This document shows, one piece after another, positions 1 through 7,108 of a stretch of DNA of 64,000 nucleotides. The translations under genes and the position numbers were made by a program. Origin of the DNA: Candidatus Melainabacteria bacterium (GTDB taxonomy: Bacteria > Cyanobacteriota > Vampirovibrionia > Obscuribacterales > Obscuribacteraceae); the NCBI GenBank assembly GCA_003153555.1, contig PLZS01000206.1:1-64000 (forward strand), in the 5' to 3' direction. Position 1 is the stretch's first letter, and the number at the start of each line of letters is the position of its first letter. A model generated the notes under the pieces. The model had not been told where the DNA came from and made no database searches. It worked only from the letters and a program-made list of their open reading frames with translations.

Positions 1-1
1 C

Positions 2-352
2 TTCGATGGAGAAGGCGAGGTCACCTCTGCCGATGCCACTACAAATGGTGTGGTATCAGATCCCTACGTTCAAGCCCAAGTTGAAAAACTGCTTGAGCGA
101 TTTTCAGAATTGATCTCTTTGAGCGTCGACCAGCGCGTTGAAAATTCACGAATGGCTACTCAGCTGATCGAAAATCAACGCCAATTGATCGCTACTCAAC
201 AAATTCTAATTAGGCTTATGGACAAATCAATCGAGCTGACTCGTCACATTAGCTCCATTGAAGAAAGATTGCCGGCAGTCTTCGAGCTTCCTCGAATTGT
301 TGAGTCGATGAGACAAAAACTAGCCGCAATCGAAGGCGTCGAAGTTCGCTAA
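2..352 (+). CDS. C-terminal part of a coiled-coil-like protein, cut by the window edge
   Basis: The frame is open from base 2 to the TAA at 350-352, so the gene begins before the window and only about 116 codons are visible. A GTG at 50 could start a 100-residue version, but it has no ribosome binding site and the frame runs open through it. The visible part is rich in Leu, Glu, Gln and Arg with heptad-like spacing (for example QVEKLLERFSELISL and QQILIRLMDKSIELT), which suggests a long amphipathic or coiled-coil helix. There are no membrane segments or Cys/His clusters. I do not recognise a family. A compact hairpin follows the stop codon. Confidence 0.6.
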   Translation, partial: FDGEGEVTSADATTNGVVSDPYVQAQVEKLLERFSELISLSVDQRVENSRMATQLIENQRQLIATQQILIRLMDKSIELTRHISSIEERLPAVFELPRIVESMRQKLAAIEGVEVR

Positions 353-356
353 AGAC

Positions 357-373
357 CCAGGAGAAACTCCTGG
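357..373 (+). terminator. hairpin just after the first gene
   Basis: Seven perfect base pairs (CCAGGAG / CTCCTGG) close an AAA loop, 4 bases after the stop codon at 352. No U-run follows, so this is either a weak terminator or a 3'-end stabilising hairpin. Confidence 0.4.
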
Positions 374-592
374 AGCGCTCCGGCGTAACCGATTCGCAAC
401 ATATAACCAGCTTGGAGTCCATGCCTGCCCTCTTGAAAGGCGCATGGGCTCTTGCGTTGAATCTATGAACAAAAAAATATCTCTAATTCGCCCAGCTGTG
501 CGGGAATCCCCATAGTCAGATGCCCCCACAGGCATAGAATACAGTCACTCGGTTCAGCTTTTTGGGAGCCAGTCACACATCGGAGCATCTGC

Positions 593-1522
593 ATGAGCGG
601 AACTTTCATGGATGGTGGAGGGCATGACCACGGTGGTCATCAATCCGGCCATGGCAGTGGCGGCGACGGCGGCGGCTACATGGACGGCGGTCATGATCAT
701 GGCGGTCACGGACATACGATGCACGGACATAGCGGAGACGGTGGCGGATTTCTAAACCACTTGTTGGGCTATAACAACCAGACAACTGGACACCATAGCT
801 TTCTTTCACATTTACTAGGCCTCGATCACAACGCTCACCATGGCGGCGGCGCTGATGGCGGGCATCATGGCGGAGAGGGGCAGCCCGTTTCGCAGACTCC
901 CATATGGACAAGCGCACTGCAAGGACTGAAGCTCTCGCATGCACTGGAAGGCATCAGCATCAGTATCAACGCCTGGTTTTTCATGTTTTTCATGGCCCTG
1001 ATTGGTTGGCTCTTTGTCGTTTATTGGATCAGGCATCACGAGCCGTTCTCAGACGCTGTACTAGGCAAAGGAGCGGCTAAATATCAGACCGCGGCTGCTG
1101 ATCGCCGCATCATCGACAATTGTCGAGATGCTACACCATTGCGCACTTCACTCACACAAGGGATGTTCGCACCAATGCCACAGCAGTTCCATGACCCTGC
1201 CGCGGCCGACGCCATTGCCAACACTGATGCTGCCGGGCAGCAGCCAGCAGCGATCCAACTGGCACCCTCGACGACGAGTTGGGTGCCACCAGGCATGCTA
1301 CCTCAATCAGGAACAGCGACAAGTGGTTCTGCCAGCTCTGCTCCAATACCTGTGCCGACAAACGATATGGCTTCGTACTACAGTCAATCTTCTCCTTTCG
1401 GTTCACCGGGCTTCGCGCCTCAAGCCATACAAAATCCATCTGGACCGGGACAATTAGTAGCTACGCCAATGCCGATGGCGTCCCCAGGCGCCCAAAGACT
1501 GAAGATGATCATAAATAGGTAA
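593..1522 (+). CDS. His/Gly-rich single-pass membrane protein, unknown function
   Basis: This is a 309-residue protein whose ATG lies 7 bases after a GGAG ribosome binding site. The first 97 residues hold 19 histidines in Gly/Asp-rich HDHGGH and HGH runs, and a FLNHLLG / FLSHLLG motif is repeated at 53-59 and 70-76. One strong membrane segment spans about 127-146 (AWFFMFFMALIGWLFVVYWI). The remaining ~160 residues are Pro/Ser/Ala/Gln-rich and probably disordered. No signal peptide precedes the His-rich part, so the topology is open. The composition suggests binding of Zn, Ni, Cu or Co, which is inference; no enzyme domain is recognised. The gene stands alone, convergent with the aldo/keto reductase 10 bp downstream. 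Confidence 0.8.
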   Translation: MSGTFMDGGGHDHGGHQSGHGSGGDGGGYMDGGHDHGGHGHTMHGHSGDGGGFLNHLLGYNNQTTGHHSFLSHLLGLDHNAHHGGGADGGHHGGEGQPVSQTPIWTSALQGLKLSHALEGISISINAWFFMFFMALIGWLFVVYWIRHHEPFSDAVLGKGAAKYQTAAADRRIIDNCRDATPLRTSLTQGMFAPMPQQFHDPAAADAIANTDAAGQQPAAIQLAPSTTSWVPPGMLPQSGTATSGSASSAPIPVPTNDMASYYSQSSPFGSPGFAPQAIQNPSGPGQLVATPMPMASPGAQRLKMIINR

Positions 1523-1532
1523 AACTTAGGGA

Positions 1533-2519
1533 CTATAAAGACCGAAAACCTTTTTGTTGCAACGTCAAGATCTCTTGCAACTCCTCCGAGGTCAGCGCCG
1601 GCGCATCAGAGGCACCCAAATTTTCTTCAACTTGTTCCACTGTTTTTGCACCAGCTATGACCACCGACACATACTCGTTGTGAAGCACAAAACGAAGTGC
1701 AGATTGAGTCATGGTGCGCGTATTCTTTGGAATGAATTTCAATTTCTGAGTCGCTAAAGTGCGGGCAAGAATATAATCCTTCGGCCAGTTGTGCCTAATG
1801 TCACCATGTTCAAACGATGCGCCAGGCTCATATTTACCAGTCAGAAAACCGTTGGCCAACGCTTCGCGTACTACAATTGCGCAACCAACTTCGTTTGATT
1901 TTGGAAACAGCTCTTCTCCAGGCTTTACATTGAAGAGACTGAAAGAAACCTGAATACTGTCAGGCTGTCCTATTTTTAAGGCGGTCAATCCTTCAATCGG
2001 ATCAAAGATCGAGACTCCCCAAGCGCGAATCTTTCCTTCTTTTTTAAGTTCTTGAAGAACTTCATAGGTCTCTGGCTTGTTGAGTATCCGAAGCGGCGGA
2101 TTGTGGAGTTGATAGACATCAATGTAATCAGTCTTCAATCGCTGCAAGCTTTTTTCAAATCCAAAACGGATGTAGTCGGCAGTGAAAGTCTGGAAGCCGG
2201 CACCTTGATAAAAGTCTCCGCCTACTTTCGTGGCGATTATCAAGTGATCACGTTTGCCCTTCAGCGCTTTCCCCAGCAGTTCTTCGCTATGCCCCCAGCC
2301 ATAAACATCAGCCGTGTCAAAAAAATTGCAACCCAAGTCTATGGCTTTATGTATGGCATCAATGGATGCTTTGTCGTCAGTGGGTCCGTAACTGTTGCCG
2401 TGCTCATTGCCACCAATCGCCCATCCGCCGAAACCAACTTCCGACACTTTCAAGCCAGTTTTTCCAAAATCCCGATACTTCACAGGCGCTAAATTTCTCT
2501 TGAGCTTTACAAGACGCAA
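1533..2519 (-). CDS. aldo/keto reductase family oxidoreductase
   Basis: A (beta/alpha)8-barrel NADPH-dependent oxidoreductase expected to reduce aldehydes or ketones. The family signature is clear: an N-terminal RDFGKTGLKVSEVGFGGW, the catalytic Asp and Tyr in FFDTADVYGWGHSE, the Lys in LIIATKVGG and the His in DVYQLHNPP. The C-terminal NADPH-binding part is also present (SALRFVLHNEYVSVVIAGA). The longest frame starts at a TTG (2519), but a GTG at 2483 gives the usual family beginning (MKYRDFGKTG) and is the more likely start. Length fits the family at about 316-328 residues. It is divergent from the ferredoxin reductase gene across about 180 bp, which should hold both promoters. The substrate cannot be told from sequence. 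Confidence 0.92.
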   Translation of the reverse strand: MRLVKLKRNLAPVKYRDFGKTGLKVSEVGFGGWAIGGNEHGNSYGPTDDKASIDAIHKAIDLGCNFFDTADVYGWGHSEELLGKALKGKRDHLIIATKVGGDFYQGAGFQTFTADYIRFGFEKSLQRLKTDYIDVYQLHNPPLRILNKPETYEVLQELKKEGKIRAWGVSIFDPIEGLTALKIGQPDSIQVSFSLFNVKPGEELFPKSNEVGCAIVVREALANGFLTGKYEPGASFEHGDIRHNWPKDYILARTLATQKLKFIPKNTRTMTQSALRFVLHNEYVSVVIAGAKTVEQVEENLGASDAPALTSEELQEILTLQQKGFRSL

Positions 2520-2698
2520 TCACTGCTAACATCCGATGGACAAGCTAACAGCCTCGTTTGTGGGAGATCAGCCAAACAATGCTTGCAGGATGGCTGTTTT
2601 ACGACCTTCATTATTGATGAAGACTGAAACAATCGAGACTGCAGTGTATTACAATACCGTCGATTAACTGGCTGGTGACGGGGAGACTCTACTTACTC

Positions 2699-3688
2699 AT
2701 GGATGTTTATGACATTACCATCATTGGCGGTGGTCCAACAGGGTTGTTCGGGGCGTTCTATGCAGGGCTCCGTGGGCTGAAGACCAAGGTCATAGATGTT
2801 TTGCCCGAGCTGGGTGGACAACTTACCGCTCTGTACCCAGAGAAATATGTTTACGATGTGGCTGGACATCCAAAGATTCTGGCAAAAGATCTGGCGAAGA
2901 ATTTGGCCACTCAGTCAAATCTCTTTAAGCCTGCAATCTGCTCAGGCGAGAAAGTAACTTCGCTGGTGCGCGTTGATGATACGACCTGGCAAGTGATTAC
3001 TGACAAAACCGGCGAGCACTACTCCAAAGCTGTTCTATTGGCTCTCGGCGCTGGCGCATGCGTTCCAAAGAAACTGGATATTGACTACAACCACGACTTT
3101 GAAAACGACAGCATCTTTTATGCGGTCAAGAACAAAGAACGCTTCCGCGACAAAAACGTTCTCATCATCGGTGGCGGAGATTCAGCTGTCGACTGGGCAA
3201 ACGAGTTCTCGTTGCTGGCCAAGAGTGTGACTTTAATCCACCGCCGAGACCAATTCAGAGCTGTGCAAACTTCAGTCGAAGAAATGAAGCGCAACAAGAT
3301 TGATATCAAGACATTCTACGAATTGAAAGACATTCAAGGCAAAGACCATGTTGAAGGGGCAACCATTTTTGATAATCGCACCGGTAAGGAAGAAACTATT
3401 CCGCTCGATGCAATGATTATCAACATCGGTTTTGTAATCAATTTGGACTTCCTCAAGAGCTGGGGCTTAAAGATGGAAGTGAACGCGATCACCGTCAACG
3501 AGAAGATGGAAACTAACTTGCCTGGTATTTATTCAGCTGGCGACATCGCTGCTCACCCTGCCAAGTTGAAACTCATCGCTACTGGGGCTGCAGAAGCCGC
3601 TACGGCAGTTAATTTTGCTTGCACATATATCAATCCAACCGCGAAGCTTTTCCCCGGACACAGCTCGAATCTGAATTTGAGTATCTAG
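2699..3688 (+). CDS. type 2 ferredoxin--NADP(+) reductase (thioredoxin-reductase-like FAD enzyme)
   Basis: A cytosolic flavoprotein expected to move electrons between NADPH and ferredoxin. It has an FAD-binding GGGPTGLFGAFYAGLRG motif at residue ~10, the family hallmark ELGGQLTALYPEKYVYDVAG, a second dinucleotide motif for NADPH (GGGDSAVDWANE) and the C-terminal GDIAAHPAKLKLIATGAAEA segment. No CxxC redox motif is present, which separates it from thioredoxin reductase. The ATG at 2699 is preferred over an in-frame GTG at 2675 because a GGGGAG Shine-Dalgarno lies at 2680-2685. The length of about 329 residues is normal for the YumC-like class. It may help supply reduced ferredoxin or flavodoxin for radical chemistry, but nothing in the context fixes the partner. 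Confidence 0.9.
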   Translation: MDVYDITIIGGGPTGLFGAFYAGLRGLKTKVIDVLPELGGQLTALYPEKYVYDVAGHPKILAKDLAKNLATQSNLFKPAICSGEKVTSLVRVDDTTWQVITDKTGEHYSKAVLLALGAGACVPKKLDIDYNHDFENDSIFYAVKNKERFRDKNVLIIGGGDSAVDWANEFSLLAKSVTLIHRRDQFRAVQTSVEEMKRNKIDIKTFYELKDIQGKDHVEGATIFDNRTGKEETIPLDAMIINIGFVINLDFLKSWGLKMEVNAITVNEKMETNLPGIYSAGDIAAHPAKLKLIATGAAEAATAVNFACTYINPTAKLFPGHSSNLNLSI

Positions 3689-3985
3689 TCACAGGCTGCA
3701 GCAGAAAACGGTAGCGATCTGTGGCATGTTAAGCAAGCCCAGTCTGTCGCACGATGGCGCATTATCTGCAAGAAGGCAGGATCTTCAGGCAATGAAACTG
3801 CGGATTGCCTTCTGCAAAATTTCAAAGCTTTGTACAGGGACTCTAAACAAAATGCTGGCAGCACAGTCGGTGCCTTCGTTACATTGGACCTTTTGTCTGT
3901 ACGCCTGAACTGTTGACGACTAGCGACGATTCAGAGTCCTTTTCATCGCTCGCAGTTGCAATATAGAAGCCAAAACTAAGGCAAA

Positions 3986-4032
3986 ATACTACATGTTGCG
4001 TCTAAAATCTCGAGCACCGCTATATCTAGTAC
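3986..4032 (+). promoter_or_regulatory. pair of candidate NrdR boxes
   Basis: Two 16-bp sites, ATACTACATGTTGCGT at 3986-4001 and CCGCTATATCTAGTAC at 4017-4032, both match the conserved core of the NrdR box (C-W-A-n-A-T-n-T-W-G). They are 31 bp apart start to start, leaving 15 bp between them. That is the arrangement known for this ATP/dATP-sensing repressor of ribonucleotide reductase genes. The second box covers the expected -35 region of the promoter below. The match is by eye. Confidence 0.65.
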
Positions 4033-4045
4033 CATACAAATGTAG

Positions 4046-4051
4046 TATACT
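4046..4051 (+). promoter_or_regulatory. candidate -10 element of nrdJ
   Basis: TATACT, five of six matches to the sigma-70 -10 consensus, lies 14 bp after the second NrdR box. No good -35 is visible, so the promoter may depend on the -10 alone or on an activator. Confidence 0.35.
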
Positions 4052-4094
4052 GATAAGAGAAGATCCAAAAGCGGATTGAACAGGCGAAACAAAA

Positions 4095-6125
4095 ATGGGG
4101 TTTCCAGCCATGTTTTCACAAAATGCCTTAAAGGTATTAGACAAACGCTACTTCATGCGCGATGAACAAGGCACGGTCGTTGAAGGACCGGAGCAGCTTT
4201 TTCGCCGCGTTGCCACAGCTGTCGCTCAGGCCGAAAAACGTTGGGGTGACGAGGCTTCAACGGCGGCAATGTCGGAAAAATTCTATCAAGCGATGATCAA
4301 CCAGGAGTTCATGCCGAACTCACCTACATTAATGAATGCAGGAAAATCCAATGGTCAATTATCGGCTTGCTTCGTGTTGCCAGTTCCAGACTCACTGGAA
4401 GGCATTTTCGAAACTTGTAAAAATGCCGCCTTGATTCACAAAACAGGTGGCGGCACAGGATTTTCATTCAGTCGACTGCGTCCGGCAAATGATCGAGTTG
4501 CCACATCTGTGGGCGTCGCCTCAGGTCCAGTCAGTTTTATGGTCGTCTACGACGCTGCCACAGAAGCAATTCGCCAAGGTGGCACCAGGCGCGGTGCCAA
4601 TATGGGCATGCTGCGAGTTGACCATCCAGATGTCGAAGAGTTTATCGGATGCAAAAGAGATACGTCTCGTCTAAACAATTTCAATATTTCTGTTGCCGCG
4701 ACTGACGCGTTTATGAAGGCTGTCGAAGAAGACTCTGATTATGACTTGATTCATCCACGCTCAAAAGAGCCTGTGCGCAAAGTGCGGGCCCGGGAAATTT
4801 TTGAGAAGCTAGTCGACAACGCCCACGCCACAGGCGAACCAGGGCTAATCTTCATCGATCGAATCAACAGTTCCGATCCGATTACGAGCGCAGTCGACGA
4901 AACCGGGGCAGTAATTCCCGGAACAGAAGACATCGAAGCGACCAATCCATGCGGTGAACAACCACTCGGACCTGGTGATGCCTGCAACCTCGGCTCGATC
5001 AACGTAGCCCGCTTTATCAAGGAAGGAGATTTTGATTGGACGCTCTTAGGAGAAATGGTCAGTACTGGAGTACGTTTCCTCGATAACGTCGTCGACGTGA
5101 ATCACTATCCATTGCCGTTCATTTCACACGCCACACTCAACAATCGCAGAATCGGTTTAGGAATTATGGGCTGGGCTGAGGCTTTGATTGCCCTGGGCAT
5201 TCCGTACAATACAGAAGAAGCCGTGGCTAAAGCCGAACAACTAATGGCCTTTATCCAAAAGACAGCACACCAGTCCTCGCAGCAACTTGCTGCCGAGCGA
5301 GGCACGTTCCCGAACTGGCGCTTTAGTTCATGGGGCGATCAAGGCATCCCAATGCGCAACGCGACAGTGACAACAATCGCACCAACCGGCACGATATCTA
5401 TAATTGCCGGCACCAGTTCCGGTATCGAACCACTCTTTGCGATTTCCTTTATCCGACGAGTGATGGGTGGTATGGAACTTTTGGATATCAATCCGGTGTT
5501 TGAAAGTACGGCGCGTCAGCGCGGTTTCTACAACGAAGAATTGATGAGCCGTGTAGCTCATGAAGGCACCCTAGCGCACGTTGAAGACATTCCTGATGAC
5601 GTGAAAAAAGTCTGGGTATGCTCTCACGACATTCCTTACATATGGCATGTGCGCATGCAAGTTGCTTTCCAAAAGCACGTTGATAACGCGGTCTCCAAAA
5701 CGATCAATTTTCCGCAAAACGCGACTTTGGACGATGTTCGCAATGCATATATGGCGGCATGGCAACAGGGACTTAAAGGCATCACTGTATATAGAGATGC
5801 ATCTCGCACGTCGCAAGTTTTGAATATTGGTAAATCTGATCCGCTTAAAAAAATGGTGGTTACCCCCATAAAAAAAGCACAGTCTGTGGACCGCTCGGGG
5901 ACTGCGACTAGTCCCCGAACCGCGCATGATCACAATTTCAACAAACAAAAACGTCAAAATTTGCGTGCAGGCAACAAGCTTGTAGAGCTAGCGCGCAGAG
6001 AGTTTCAACCGAAAGTCAATTATATATACAATAATCCTTGCCCTGAATGCAGCTCCAGCAGCGGGGTTTCAGCGAAGTACGAGTCTTGCTCGATGTGTGT
6101 GTCATGCGGTTATACTAAATGCTAA
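4095..6125 (+). CDS. nrdJ: class II (adenosylcobalamin-dependent) ribonucleoside-diphosphate reductase
   Basis: Makes deoxyribonucleotides from ribonucleotides using B12 to start the thiyl radical, so it needs no oxygen and no small subunit. Family motifs are all present: MPNSPTLMNAG, the first redox Cys in LSACFVLPVPDS, the loop KTGGGTGFSFSRLRP, the active-site NPCGEQPL, then DACNLGSINVARF, and APTGTISIIAGTSSGIEP. The C-terminus ends in a zinc-ribbon-like tail (CPECSSSS...CSMCVSCGY), typical of this class. It has 676 residues, with no N-terminal ATP cone and no intein. An alternative ATG at 4110 removes five residues and has a GGGG upstream; the choice is open. dcd follows 73 bp downstream. 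NrdR boxes upstream imply repression when dATP is high. Confidence 0.95.
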   Translation: MGFPAMFSQNALKVLDKRYFMRDEQGTVVEGPEQLFRRVATAVAQAEKRWGDEASTAAMSEKFYQAMINQEFMPNSPTLMNAGKSNGQLSACFVLPVPDSLEGIFETCKNAALIHKTGGGTGFSFSRLRPANDRVATSVGVASGPVSFMVVYDAATEAIRQGGTRRGANMGMLRVDHPDVEEFIGCKRDTSRLNNFNISVAATDAFMKAVEEDSDYDLIHPRSKEPVRKVRAREIFEKLVDNAHATGEPGLIFIDRINSSDPITSAVDETGAVIPGTEDIEATNPCGEQPLGPGDACNLGSINVARFIKEGDFDWTLLGEMVSTGVRFLDNVVDVNHYPLPFISHATLNNRRIGLGIMGWAEALIALGIPYNTEEAVAKAEQLMAFIQKTAHQSSQQLAAERGTFPNWRFSSWGDQGIPMRNATVTTIAPTGTISIIAGTSSGIEPLFAISFIRRVMGGMELLDINPVFESTARQRGFYNEELMSRVAHEGTLAHVEDIPDDVKKVWVCSHDIPYIWHVRMQVAFQKHVDNAVSKTINFPQNATLDDVRNAYMAAWQQGLKGITVYRDASRTSQVLNIGKSDPLKKMVVTPIKKAQSVDRSGTATSPRTAHDHNFNKQKRQNLRAGNKLVELARREFQPKVNYIYNNPCPECSSSSGVSAKYESCSMCVSCGYTKC

Positions 6126-6146
6126 AAGCAGTTTGAGCTGGCATTT

Positions 6147-6176
6147 GCGACCCTGATACATATCTGTCAGGATCGC
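6147..6176 (+). other. hairpin between nrdJ and dcd
   Basis: GCGACCCTGA (6147-6156) and TCAGGATCGC (6167-6176) form a 10-bp stem with one mismatch around a 10-base loop. No U-run follows. It may be an attenuator or mRNA-stability element that uncouples dcd from nrdJ. Confidence 0.4.
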
Positions 6177-6198
6177 CGCATCATATGAGGTCTAAAAA

Positions 6199-6780
6199 AT
6201 GTCTATTCTTGTAGATTTCGAAATACGCAAAGAGATTGCAGAAGGCAAGCTAATCCTTGAACCTTTTGATGATGCGCTGATCCAACCGAACTCATATGAT
6301 GTGCGACTGTCTGATCGCTTTTCCTGGCATGAGAAAGGCGAGTGGTCAAACAAAGTGATCGACCCTTACGAATCAGAAAGTATTCTCAACGGACTTGTAC
6401 ATGTTGTCGACGAAAGTCTCGTGATCCAGCCTGGGCAGTTCGTTCTTGGCGCTACTTTAGAGCGCATATGCTTGCCAAAAAACATTGTTGGACAGCTCAC
6501 AGGCAAATCCAGCTTGGCTCGTCTGGGCATTATGGTGCACGTAACAGCTGGATTCATCGACGCCGGATTCAGTCACCCCCCAGCACAAATCACGCTCGAA
6601 ATCGTCAATGTTGGGAATCGTCCAGTGCGCCTGCACGCCGGCATGTCGATTGCTCAAATGGTGTTCACTCGTACCGCTGAGTGCTTGGTTCCCTACAACG
6701 AAAAACCAAATGCGAAATACAACGGTCAGCCAGCGGCTGCTCACAGTCGCTATTACATGAACCCGGTTCACACGGTCTAA
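6199..6780 (+). CDS. dcd: dCTP deaminase
   Basis: Converts dCTP to dUTP, the precursor of dTMP. A 193-residue trimeric dUTPase-fold protein with the signature GKSSLARLGIMVHVTAGFID (residues 102-121), the catalytic Glu in QITLEI (E134), the N-terminal IQPNSYDVRLSDRF and the C-terminal HAGMSIAQMVF. A GAGG Shine-Dalgarno lies 7-8 bases before the ATG. The Ala-Gly after VHVT differs from the E. coli His-Arg and resembles versions that also have dUTPase activity, but sequence alone cannot settle mono- versus bifunctional. Position just after nrdJ fits a two-gene dNTP-supply unit. Confidence 0.93.
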   Translation: MSILVDFEIRKEIAEGKLILEPFDDALIQPNSYDVRLSDRFSWHEKGEWSNKVIDPYESESILNGLVHVVDESLVIQPGQFVLGATLERICLPKNIVGQLTGKSSLARLGIMVHVTAGFIDAGFSHPPAQITLEIVNVGNRPVRLHAGMSIAQMVFTRTAECLVPYNEKPNAKYNGQPAAAHSRYYMNPVHTV

Positions 6781-7108
6781 TTAGGTAGATGGTGCGGGGG
6801 TTTCCAGACCCACCTCGAATCGACAAGAAGACGAAATTACTCCGCCATGTGGTTATTGGCGGCTAGAATAGCCGCGCTCATCGGTGAAGGATTAGCAATT
6901 CCGTCGCCGAAAGAACGCGTCCTGATAGCATGGGATGAGAAGGCTCAAAGGACGTCTCGGGCAAGAATTTATGCAAACAGGGGTAAATATCCCATGCCAT
7001 ACGTAATAACACGAGTTTACCCAGCCCTGAACGAAGTCTAATATATCCTCACGGATCGATGCAGGCCCAAACTCAGATCCATAGTTTCTTTTGTTGGAGG
7101 TTGCTCAA
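6781..7108 (+). other. gene-free stretch between dcd and the repeat protein
   Basis: 328 bp. A 64-codon frame at 6847-7041 begins with an ATG but lacks a ribosome binding site and resembles no family, so it is not called as a gene. The last 20 bases carry the TTGGAGG ribosome binding site for the next gene. Confidence 0.4.

Larger units (their letters stand above)
3689..4094 (+). other. gene-free stretch upstream of nrdJ
   Basis: About 400 bp. The left part (3689-3960) shows no convincing gene; a 60-codon frame at 3726-3908 has no ribosome binding site and no recognisable content. The right part (3980-4060) carries the regulatory region of nrdJ, listed separately. I saw no adenosylcobalamin riboswitch B12-box here. 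Confidence 0.5.

Noticed and set aside
606-944. Long minus-strand frame opposite the His-rich gene
   Set aside because: It is rich in Arg and His because it reads the complement of Gly/His/Asp codons. The plus-strand frame has a ribosome binding site and a membrane helix, and the minus frame has neither.
3726-3908. 60-codon plus-strand frame before nrdJ
   Set aside because: No ribosome binding site, no recognisable motif, mixed composition typical of non-coding sequence.
3689-4094. Adenosylcobalamin riboswitch upstream of the B12-dependent reductase
   Set aside because: I looked for the B12-box and its conserved core and did not see them; the region is better explained by NrdR boxes.
6847-7041. 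64-codon plus-strand frame
   Set aside because: It has an ATG but no ribosome binding site and no protein-like domain content.
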